Shown here piece after piece: positions 8,908 to 16,736 of a DNA stretch of 16,923 nucleotides. Both the position numbers and the translations under genes were made by a program. Source of the DNA: Nymphaea colorata (Eukaryota; Streptophyta; Magnoliopsida; Nymphaeales; Nymphaeaceae); NCBI RefSeq assembly GCF_008831285.2, contig NW_022204561.1, positions 1 through 16,923 on the forward strand. Direction: 5' to 3'. The notes beneath the pieces are model-generated. The model saw only the letters and a program-made list of their open reading frames with translations, was not told the DNA's origin and did no database searches. Position 1 is the first letter of the stretch. Every line of letters begins with the position of its first letter.

Positions 8908-9253
8908 TTCGATTTTGTAAATTCCTTTGGTTTGTATGGATTTTCTGGACTGGGGATTTATATTTTAAAATTCACAGTCACATTCTAAATATGCATTCGA
9001 CATCGTAGACTAGATATGTTGAGTCCTCCTTTCTATTTTCTTGTTCAAAATCTTGAATCCAACATCCTTGACCGGATTAGATGAGACCTCTGATCCTAAC
9101 CTTAGGTGGAAATCCGAAATTCAACATCATAGACCGAATCAGATGAGACCTCTGATCCATATCGTAGATGAAATCTTGAAATATTTTGGATGTGTCTCAT
9201 ACTTTTCTTAAACCTTTGTTAAATTCTCAAGTTTGTCAATGCATCTCTCAACT
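8908..9253 (+). repeat. Monomer 27, type A (alpha class), first copy in HOR3
   Basis: Full-length 346-bp A monomer with CAGTCACATTC, CTATTTTCTTG and ACTTTTCTTA. These variants differ from the second HOR3 copy at 9621. Confidence 0.9.
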
Positions 9254-9620
9254 TTCGATTTTGTAAATTCCATTGGTTTGTTGGAATTTTTCAAATGGTT
9301 TTTAAACATGTCTAGACTGGGGATTTATATTTTTAAATTCACATGCACATTCAAAATATTCGTTCGACATCCTTGACTGGATAAGTTGAGACCTCCTTTC
9401 TATCTGCTTGTTCAAAATTTTGATTCCAACATCCTAAACCGGATTAGATGAGACCTCTGATCCTGACCTTTGGTCGAAATACCAAATCCAACATCATAGA
9501 GCGGATCAGATGAGACCTCTGATCCATATCATAGATGAAATCTTGAAATATTTTTGATGTGTCTCATACTTTTCTTAAATCATTGTTAAATTCTCAAGTT
9601 TATCAATGCACCTCTCAACT
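9254..9620 (+). repeat. Monomer 28, type B with foreign 3' end (beta class)
   Basis: B markers throughout (AAATGGTTTTTAAAC, AAATATTCGTTCG, ATAGAGCGGATC, TAAATCATTG). The last ~28 bp read TTCTCAAGTTTATCAATGC, as at the end of G or I, instead of B's TTTTCAAGTTTGTCAATGC. An A monomer follows instead of C. Confidence 0.9.
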
Positions 9621-9966
9621 TTCGATTTTGTAAATTCCTTTGGTTTGTATGGATTTTCTGGACTGGGGATTTATATTTTAAAATTCACAGCCACATTCTA
9701 AATATGCATTCGACATCGTAGACTAGATATGTTGAGTCCTCCTTTCTATCTTCTTGTTCAAAATCTTGAATCCAACATCCTTGACCGGATTAGATGAGAC
9801 CTCTGATCCTAACCTTAGGTGGAAATCCGAAATTCAACATCATAGACCGAATCAGATGAGACCTCTGATCCATATCGTAGATGAAATCTTGAAATATTTT
9901 GGATGTGTCTCATACTTTGCTTAAACCTTTGTTAAATTCTCAAGTTTGTCAATGCATCTCTCAACT
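9621..9966 (+). repeat. Monomer 29, type A (alpha class), duplicated copy
   Basis: Extra A monomer, 346 bp, with CAGCCACATTC, CTATCTTCTTG and ACTTTGCTTA. It resembles monomer 1 rather than its neighbour monomer 27. Confidence 0.9.
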
Positions 9967-10333
9967 TTCGATTTTGTAAATTCCATTGGTTTGTTGGAAT
10001 TTTTCAAATGGTTTTTAAACATGTCTAGACTGGGGATTTATATTTTTAAATTCACATGCACATTCAAAATATTCGTTCGACATCCTTGACTGGATAAGTT
10101 GAGACCTCCTTTCTATCTGCTTGTTCAAAATTTTGAATCCAACATCCTAAACCGGATTAGATGAGACCTCTGATCCTGACCTTTGGTCGAAATACCAAAT
10201 CCAACATCATAGAGCGGATCAGATGAGACCTCTGATCCATATCATAGATGAAATCTTGAAATATTTTTGATGTGTCTCATACTTTTCTTAAATCATTGTT
10301 AAATTTTCAAGTTTGTCAATGCACCTCTCAACT
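9967..10333 (+). repeat. Monomer 30, type B (beta class), duplicated copy
   Basis: Extra B monomer, full-length 367 bp, with the normal B end (TTTTCAAGTTTGTC) leading into type C. Shares CACATGCACATTC with monomer 28, where monomer 15 reads CACAGGCACATTC. Confidence 0.9.
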
Positions 10334-10385
10334 TTCGATTTTGTAAATTCCATTGGTTTGTAGGAATTTTTCAAATGATTTTTAA

Positions 10386-10446
10386 ACATGTCTAGACTGG
10401 GGATTTATATTTTTAAATTCACAGGCACATTCAAAATATGCGTACG
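10386..10446 (+). repeat. 62-bp subrepeat 1 inside monomer 31 (diverged)
   Basis: Begins ACATGTCTAGACTGGGGATT, alignable with ACATCCTTGACTGGATAAGTT of the next subrepeat. It is 61 bp to the next anchor. This is the most diverged of the four clear copies; the equivalent segment is partly deleted in alpha monomers. Confidence 0.6.
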
Positions 10447-10508
10447 ACATCCTTGACTGGATAAGTTGAGGCCTCCTTTCTATCTGCTTGTTCAAAATTT
10501 TGAATCCA
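10447..10508 (+). repeat. 62-bp subrepeat 2 inside monomer 31
   Basis: Begins ACATCCTTGACTGGATAAG and runs through GAGGCCTCCTTTCTAT to AAATTTTGAATCCA. The order of blocks matches subrepeats 3 and 4. Confidence 0.75.
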
Positions 10509-10570
10509 ACATCCTAAACTGGATTAGATGAGACCTCTGATCCTAACCTTAGGTCGAAATCCCAAATTCA
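10509..10570 (+). repeat. 62-bp subrepeat 3 inside monomer 31
   Basis: Begins ACATCCTAAACTGGATTAG, then GATGAGACCTCTGATCCTAACC and AAATCCCAAATTCA. The next anchor lies exactly 62 bp on. Confidence 0.85.
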
Positions 10571-10636
10571 ACATCATAGACCGGATCAGATGAGACCTCT
10601 GATCCGTATCATAGTTGAGATCTTGAAATATTTTGG
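10571..10636 (+). repeat. 62-bp subrepeat 4 inside monomer 31
   Basis: Begins ACATCATAGACCGGATCAG, then GATGAGACCTCTGATCCGTATC. It shares GATGAGACCTCTGATCC without mismatch with subrepeat 3. The following block, ACGTGTTTAGTAC at 10637, may be a further decayed copy. Confidence 0.85.
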
Positions 10637-10700
10637 ACGTGTTTAGTACTTTTCTTAAATCTTTGTTAAATTGTCAAGTTTATCAATGCACCTCTCAACT

Positions 10701-11067
10701 TTCAATTTTGTAAATTCCATTGGTTTGTATGAATTTTCAAAATGATTTTAAACATGGTCTGGACTGGGGATTTATATTTTAAAATTTTCAACCGCATGCA
10801 AAATATGCATTCGACATCCTTGACTGGATAAGTTGAATTCTCTATTGTATCTGCTTGTTCAAAATCTTGAATCCAACATCCTAAACCGGATTTGATGAGA
10901 CCTCTGATCCTGACCTTAGGACAAAATAACAAATCCAACATCAGAGACCGGATCAGATGAGACCTCTGATCCATATCATATATGAGATCTTGAAATATTT
11001 TGGATGTGAATCATACTTTTCTTAAATCTTTGTTAAATTCTCAAGTTTATCAATGCTCTTCTCAACT
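10701..11067 (+). repeat. Monomer 32, type D (gamma class)
   Basis: Full-length 367-bp D monomer: TTCAATTTTG, GGATTTGATGAG, CATCAGAGACC and ATGCTCTTCTC end. Confidence 0.92.
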
Positions 11068-11428
11068 TTCGATTTGTAAATTCCATTGGTTTGTATGAAT
11101 TTTCAAAATGATTTTAAACATGTTCTAGACTGAGGATTTATATTTTAAAATTCACAGCCACATTCAAAATATGCATTCGACATCCTAGACTTGATAAGTT
11201 GATGCCTCTTTTCTATCTGCATGTTCAAAATCTTGAATCCAACATCTTGTACCGGATTAGATGAGACTTCTGATCCTGACCTTAGGTCGAAAAACCAAAT
11301 CCAACATCATAGGCTGGATCAGATGAGTCCTCTGATCCATATCTTAGATATGATCTTGAAATATTTTGGATTTGTCTCATACTTTTCTTAAATTTTTGTT
11401 AAAAAGTTTATCAATGCACCTCTCAACT
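11068..11428 (+). repeat. Monomer 33, type E (delta class)
   Basis: E markers TTGATGCCTC, CATCTTGTACCGG, ATAGGCTGG and GTTAAAAAGTTT. 361 bp, with one T missing in GATTTGTAAATTCC. Confidence 0.92.
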
Positions 11429-11774
11429 TTCGATTTTGTAAATTCCTTTGGTTTGTATGGATTTTCTGGACTGGGGATTTATATTTTAAAATTCACAGCC
11501 ACATTCTAAATATGCATTCGACATCGTAGACTAGATATGTTGAGTCCTCCTTTCTATCTTCTTCTTCAAAATCTTGAATCCAACATCCTTGACCGGATTA
11601 GAAGAGACCTCTGATCCTAACATTAGGTGGAAATCCGAAATTAAACATCATAGACCGAATCAGATGAGACCTCTGATCCATATCATAGATGAAATCTTGA
11701 AATATTTTGGATGTGTTTCATACTTTTCTTAAACCTTTGTTAAATTCTCAAGTTTGTCAATGCATCTCTCAACT
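11429..11774 (+). repeat. Monomer 34, type F (alpha class)
   Basis: F markers AGAAGAGACC and AACATTAGG, with TCTTCTTCTTC. It has AAATTAAACATC, which resembles monomer 6 (AAATTAACATC) more than monomers 19 and 42 (AAATTCAAC). 346 bp. Confidence 0.92.
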
Positions 11775-12141
11775 TTCGATTTTGTAAATTCCATTGGTTT
11801 GTATGAATTTTCAAAATGATTTTAAACATGGTCTGGACTGGGGATTTATATTTTAAAATTTTCAACCGCATGCAAAATATGCATTCGAGATCCCTGACTG
11901 GATAAGTTGAATTCTCTATTGTATCTGCTTGTTCAAAATCTTGAATCCAACATCCTAAACCGGATTGGATGAGACCTCTGATCCTGACCTTAGGACAAAA
12001 TAACAAATCCAACATCAGAGACCGGATCAGATGAGACCTCTGATCCATATCATATATGAGATCTTGAAATATTTTGGATGTGAATCATACTTTTCTTAAA
12101 TCTTTGTTAAATTCTCAACTTTATCAATGCACCTCTCAACT
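11775..12141 (+). repeat. Monomer 35, type G (gamma class)
   Basis: G markers ATTCGAGATCC, GGATTGGATGAG and GCACCTCTC end. It shares TCTCAACTTTATC with monomer 7, where monomers 20 and 43 read TCTCAAGTTTATC. 367 bp. Confidence 0.92.
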
Positions 12142-12280
12142 TTCGATTTTGTAAATTCCATTGGTTTGTATGAATGTTCAAAATGATTTTAAACATGGTC
12201 TAGACTGAGGATTTATATTTTAAAATTCACAGCCACGTTCAAAATATAAATTCTCAAGTTTATCAATGCTCTTCTCAACT
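12142..12280 (+). repeat. Monomer 36, type H (truncated hybrid)
   Basis: 139 bp, same internal junction AAAATATAAATTCTC as the other H copies. It reads GAATGTTCAAAATG where other copies have GAATTTTCAAAATG or a shortened form. Confidence 0.93.
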
Positions 12281-12646
12281 TTCGATTTTGTAAATTCCAT
12301 TGGTTTGTTTGAATTTTCGAAATGATTTTAAACATGTTCTAGACTGAGGATTTTTATTTTAAAATTCACAGTCACATTCAAAATATGCATTCAACATCCT
12401 AGACTTGATAAGTTGAGGCCTCCTTTCTATCTGCTTGTTCAAATCTTGAATCCAACATCCTGAACCGGATTAGATGAGACTTCTGATCCCGACCTTAGGT
12501 CGAAAAACCGAATCCAACATCATAGGCTGGATCAGATGAGTCCTCTGATCCATATCTTAAATATGATCTTGAAATATTTTTGATTTGTCTCATACTTTTC
12601 TTAAATTTTTGTTAAGTTCTCAAGTTTATCAATGTACCTCTCAACT
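12281..12646 (+). repeat. Monomer 37, type I (delta class)
   Basis: I markers TTTTCGAAATG, GGATTTTTATTTT, GCATTCAACATCC and GATCCCGACC. Ends ATGTACCTC as in monomer 9. 366 bp. Confidence 0.92.
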
Positions 12647-12992
12647 TTCGATTTTGTAAATTCCTTTGGTTTGTATGGATTTTATCGACTGGGGATTTAT
12701 ATTTTAAAATTCACAGCCACATTCTAAATATGCATTCGACATCGTAGACTAGATATGTTGAGTCCTCATTTCTATCTGCTTGTTCAAAATTTGGAATCCA
12801 ACATCCTTGACCGGATTAGATGAGACCTCTGATCCTGACCTTAGGTGGAAATCCGAAATCCAACATCATAGACCGAATCAGATGAGACATCTGATCCATA
12901 TCATAGATGAAATCTTGAAATATGTTGGATGTGTTTCATACTTTTCTTAAACCTTTGTTAAATTCTGAAGTTTGTCAATGCAGCTCTCAACT
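12647..12992 (+). repeat. Monomer 38, type J (alpha class)
   Basis: J markers TTTATCGACTGG, GTCCTCATTTC, GAGACATCTG, AAATATGTTGG and GCAGCTCTC. Full-length 346 bp and close to monomer 10 throughout. Confidence 0.92.
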
Positions 12993-13358
12993 TTCGATTT
13001 TTTTAAATTCCATTGGTTTGTTGGAATTTTCAAATGATTTTTAAACATGTCTAGACTGGGGATTTATATTTTTAAATTCACAGGCACATTCAAAATATGC
13101 GTACGACATCCTTGACTGGATAAGTTGAGGCCTCCTTTCTATCTGCTTGTTCAAATTTTGAATCCAACATCCTAAACTGGATTAGATGAGACCTCTGATC
13201 CTAACCTTAGGTCGAAATCCCAAATTCAACCTCGTAGACCGGATCAAATGAGACCTCTGATCCGTATCATAGATGAGATCTTGAAATATTTTGGACGTGT
13301 TTAGTACTTTTCTTAAATCTTTGTTAAATTGTCAAGTTTATCAATGCACCTCTCAACT
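12993..13358 (+). repeat. Monomer 39, type K (beta class)
   Basis: K markers: T-rich start (TTCGATTTTTTTAAATTCC), TTTGTTGGAATTTTC, GCGTACGAC and CAACCTCGTAGACC. 366 bp. Confidence 0.92.
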
Positions 13359-13725
13359 TTCAATTTTGTAAATTCCATTGGTTTGTATGAATTTTCAAAA
13401 TGATTTTAAACATGGTCTGGACTGGGGATTTATATTTTAAAATTTTCAACCGCATGCAAAATATGCATTCGACATCCTTGACTGGATAAGTTGAATCCTC
13501 TATTCTATATGCTTGTTCAAAATATTGAATCCAACATCCTAAACCGGATCGGATGAGACCTCTGATCCTGACCTTAGGACGGAATAACAAATCCAACATC
13601 ATAGACCAGATCAGATGAGACCTCTGATCCATATCATAGATGAGATCTTGAAATATTTTGGATGTGAATCATACTTTTCTTAAATCTTTGTTAAATTCTC
13701 AAGTTTATAAATGCTCTTCTCAACT
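13359..13725 (+). repeat. Monomer 40, type L (gamma class)
   Basis: L markers TCTATTCTATATGC, AAATATTGAATCC, GGATCGGATGAG, AGGACGGAATAAC, ATAGACCAGATC and TTTATAAATGCTC. 367 bp. Confidence 0.92.
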
Positions 13726-14086
13726 TTCGATTTTGTAAATTCCATTGGTTTGTATGAATTTTCAAAATGATTTTAAACATGTTCTAGACTGAGGATTATA
13801 TTTTGAAATTCACAGCCACATTCAAAATATGCGTTCGACATCCTAGACTTGATAAGTTGAGGCCTCTTTTCTATCTGCATGTTCAAAATCTTGAATCCAG
13901 CATCTTGTACCGGATTAGATGAGACTTCTGATCCTGACCTTAGGTCGAAAAACCAAATCCAACATCATAGGCTGGATCAGATGAGTCCTCTGATCCATAT
14001 CTTAGATATGATCTTGAAATATTTTCGATTTGTCTCATACTTTTCTTAAATTTTTGTTAAAAAGTTTATCAATGCACCTCTCAACT
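13726..14086 (+). repeat. Monomer 41, type M (delta class)
   Basis: M markers ATTTTGAAATTC, GCGTTCGAC, TCCAGCATC and TTTTCGATTTG. 361 bp. It is followed by type F instead of type A. Confidence 0.92.
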
Positions 14087-14430
14087 TTCGATTTTGTAAA
14101 TTCCTTTGGTTTGTATGGATTTTCTGGACTGGGGATTTATATTTTAAAATTCACAGCCACATTCTAAATATGCATTCGACATCGTAGACTAGATATGTTG
14201 AGTCCTCCTTTCTATCTTCTTCTTCAAATCTTGAATCCAACATCCTTGACCGGATTAGAAGAGACCTCTGATCCTAACATTAGGTGGAAATCCGAAATTC
14301 AACGTCATAGACCGAATCAGATGAGACCTCTGATCCATATCATAGATGAAATCTTGAAATATTTGGACGTGTTTCATACTTTTCTTAAACCTTGTTAAAT
14401 TCTCAAGTTTGTCAATGCATCTCTCAAACT
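14087..14430 (+). repeat. Monomer 42, type F (alpha class), out of order after M
   Basis: F markers TCTTCTTCTTC, AGAAGAGACC and AACATTAGG, yet it directly follows M, so A-E are absent here. 344 bp with several single-base indels (TTCAAATC, ATATTTGGACG, AAACCTTGTT, CTCTCAAAC). Confidence 0.9.
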
Positions 14431-14793
14431 TTCGATTTTGTAAATTCCATGGTTTGTATGAATTTTTCAAAATGATTTTAAACATGGTCTGGACTGGGGA
14501 TTTATATTTTCAAATTTTCAACCGCATGCAAAATATGCATTCGAGATCCTTGACTGGATAAGTTGAATTCTCTATTGTATCTGCTTGTTCAAAATCTTGA
14601 ATCCAACATCTAAACCGATTGGATGAGACCTCTGATCCTGACCTTAGGACAAAATAACAAATCCAACATCAGAGACCGGATCAGATGAACCTCTGATCCA
14701 TATCATATATGAGATCTTGAAATATTTGGATGTGAATCATACTTTTCTTAAATCTTTGTTAAATTCTCAAGTTTATCAATGCACCTCTCAACT
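14431..14793 (+). repeat. Monomer 43, type G (gamma class)
   Basis: G markers ATTCGAGATCC, GATTGGATGAG, CATCAGAGACC and GCACCTCTC end. 363 bp. Losses include ACATCTAAACCGATTGG (two bases), GATGAACC (one) and ATATTTGG (one). Confidence 0.9.
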
Positions 14794-14931
14794 TTCGATT
14801 TTGTAAATTCCATTGGTTTGTATGAATTTTCAAAATGATTTAAACATGGTCTAGACTAAGGATTTATATTTTAAAATTCACAGCCACGTTCAAAATATAA
14901 ATTCTCAAGTTTATCAATGCTCTTCTCAACT
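14794..14931 (+). repeat. Monomer 44, type H (truncated hybrid)
   Basis: 138 bp, with the same AAAATATAAATTCTC junction, a delta-like 5' part (CTAGACTAAGG) and a gamma-like ATGCTCTTCTC end. Confidence 0.92.
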
Positions 14932-15293
14932 TTCGATTTTGTAAATTCCATTGGTTTGTTTGAATTTTCGAAATATTTAAACATGTTCTAGACTGAGGAT
15001 TTTATTTTAAAATTCACAGCCACATTCAAAATATGCATTCAACATCCTAGACTTGATAAGTTGAGGCCTCCTTCTATCTGCTTGTTCAAATCTTGAATCC
15101 AACATCCTGAACCGGATTAGATGAGACTTCTGATCCCGAGCTTAGGTCGAAAAACCGAATCCAACATCATAGGCTGGATCAGATGAGTCCTCTGATCCAT
15201 ATCTTAAATATGATCTTGAAATATTTTGGATTTGTCTCATACTTTTCTTAAATTTTTGTTAAGTTCTCAAGTTTATCAATGCACCTCTCAACT
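14932..15293 (+). repeat. Monomer 45, type I (delta class)
   Basis: I markers TTTTCGAAATA, GCATTCAACATCC, CTGAACCGG, GATCCCGAG, CTTAAATATG and GTTAAGTTCTC. 362 bp, four bases short. It is followed by A, not J. Confidence 0.9.
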
Positions 15294-15641
15294 TTCGATT
15301 TTGTAAATTCCTTTGGTTTGTATGGATTTTCTGGACTGGGGATTTATATTTTAAAATTCACAGTCACATTCTAAATATGCATTCGACATCGGTAGACTAG
15401 ATATGTTGAGTCCTCCTTTCTAATCTTCTTGTTCAAAATCTTGAATCCAACATCCTTGACCGGATTAGATGAGACCTCTGATCCTAACCTTAGGTGGAAA
15501 TCCGAAATTCAACATCATAGACGGAATCAGATGAGACCTCTGATCCATATCGTAGATGAAATCTTGAAATATTTTGGATGTGTCTCATACTTTGCTTAAA
15601 CCTTTGTTAAATTCTCAAGTTTGTCAATGCATCTCTCAACT
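15294..15641 (+). repeat. Monomer 46, type A in the J position (alpha class)
   Basis: A markers TTTCTGGACTGG, CAGTCACATTC, AGATGAGACC, CATATCGTAGATG and ACTTTGCTTA, none of the J markers. 348 bp, with extra bases in CATCGGTAGAC and TTTCTAATCTTC. Confidence 0.92.
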
Positions 15642-15747
15642 TTCGATTTTGTAAATTCCATTGGTTTGTTGGAATTTTTCAAATGGTTTTTAAACATGTC
15701 TAGACTGGGGATTTATATTTTTAAATTCACAGGCACATTCAAAATAT
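15294..15747. other. A/B tract replacing J and the start of K in HOR4
   Basis: Between I (ending 15293) and the K part of monomer 47 lies a complete A and the first part of a B. The tract has the same monomer count as the J and K-start it replaces. It could be a conversion of up to about 450 bp or two unequal exchanges. Confidence 0.75.
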
Positions 15748-16008
15748 GCGTACGACATCCTTGACTGGATAAGTTGAGGCCTCCTTTCTATCTGCTTGTT
15801 CAAAATTTTGAATCCAACATCCTAAACTGGATTAGATGAGACCTCTGATCCTAACCTTAGGTCGAAATCCCAAATTCAACCTCGTAGACCGGATCAAATG
15901 AGACCTCTGATCCGTATCATAGATGAGATCTTGAAATATTTTGGACGTGTTTAGTACTTTTCTTAAATCTTTGTTAAATTGTCAAGTTTATCAATGCACC
16001 TCTCAACT
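15642..16008 (+). repeat. Monomer 47, B/K chimera (beta class)
   Basis: It begins as B (AAATGGTTTTTAAAC, diagnostic G at 15685) and continues as K (GCGTACGAC from 15748, CAACCTCGTAGACC, CATAGATGAG, GTTTAGTAC). The switch lies in the 15686-15747 interval, where B and K are alike. Full-length 367 bp. Confidence 0.92.
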
Positions 16009-16375
16009 TTCAATTTTGTAAATTCCATTGGTTTGTATGAATTTTCAAAATGATTTTAAACATGGTCTGGACTGGGGATTTATATTTTAAAATTTTCAAC
16101 CGCATGCAAAATATGCATTCGACATCCTTGACTGGATAAGTTGAATCCTCTATTCTATATGCTTGTTCAAAATATTGAATCCAACATCCTAAACCGGATC
16201 GGATGAGACCTCTGATCCTGACCTTAGGACGGAATAACAAATCCAACATCATAGACCAGATCAGATGAGACCTCTGATCCATATCATAGATGAGATCTTG
16301 AAATATTTTGGATGTGAATCATACTTTTCTTAAATCTTTGTTAAATTCTCAAGTTTATAAATGCTCTTCTCAACT
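16009..16375 (+). repeat. Monomer 48, type L (gamma class)
   Basis: L markers TCTATTCTATATGC, GGATCGGATGAG, AGGACGGAATAAC, ATAGACCAGATC and TTTATAAATGCTC. Essentially the same as monomer 40. 367 bp. Confidence 0.92.
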
Positions 16376-16736
16376 TTCGATTTTGTAAATTCCATTGGTT
16401 TGTATGAATTTTCAAAATGATTTTAAACATGTTCTAGACTGAGGATTTATATTTTGAAATTCACAGCCACATTCAAAATATGCGTTCGACATCCTAGACT
16501 TGATAAGTTGAGGCCTCTTTTCTATCTGCATGTTCAAAATCTTGAATCCAGCATCTTGTACCGGATTAGATGAGACTTCTGATCCTGACCTTAGGTCGAA
16601 AAACCAAATCCAACATCATAGGCTGGATCAGATGAGTCCTCTGATCCATATCTTAGATATGATCTTGAAATATTTTCGATTTGTCTCATACTTTTCTTAA
16701 ATTTTTGTTAAAAGTTTATCAATGCACCTCTCAACT
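16376..16736 (+). repeat. Monomer 49, type M (delta class)
   Basis: M markers ATTTTGAAATTC, GCGTTCGAC, TCCAGCATC and TTTTCGATTTG. 361 bp. Normal M-to-A order follows. Confidence 0.92.

Larger units (their letters stand above)
10334..10700 (+). repeat. Monomer 31, type C (beta class)
   Basis: Full-length 367-bp C monomer. It reads GGATCAGATGAG where monomers 3 and 16 read GGATCAAATGAG, so it has the perfect 8-bp dyad that they lack. It is the exemplar for the 62-bp subrepeats listed separately. Confidence 0.92.
8908..14086 (+). repeat. Higher-order repeat unit HOR3, 15 monomers with duplicated A-B pair
   Basis: Order A B A B C D E F G H I J K L M, 5179 bp. Removing one 713-bp A-B pair leaves 4466 bp, the canonical length. 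The two A-B pairs are not identical: the first B ends in sequence typical of other monomers (about 9593-9620), so the duplication arose by unequal exchange rather than simple copying in place. Confidence 0.92.
14087..16736 (+). repeat. Higher-order repeat unit HOR4, rearranged 8-monomer version
   Basis: Order F G H I A B/K L M, 2650 bp. It lacks A-E at its start (about 1808 bp in the canonical unit). The J position and the 5' part of K are occupied by A and B sequence. L and M are of the HOR1/HOR3 variant. A type A monomer follows at 16737, so normal order resumes. Confidence 0.9.

Noticed and set aside
10702-10974. A ~90-codon minus-strand reading frame beginning MDQRSHLIRS, recurring at 5523-5795, 8180-8452, 13360-13632 and 16010-16282, with shorter forms elsewhere
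   Set aside because: It lies wholly inside gamma monomers and recurs only because the satellite does. Related monomers interrupt it by stops and frameshifts, it has no recognisable domain, and no promoter or splice context is seen. It is a by-product of the repeat.
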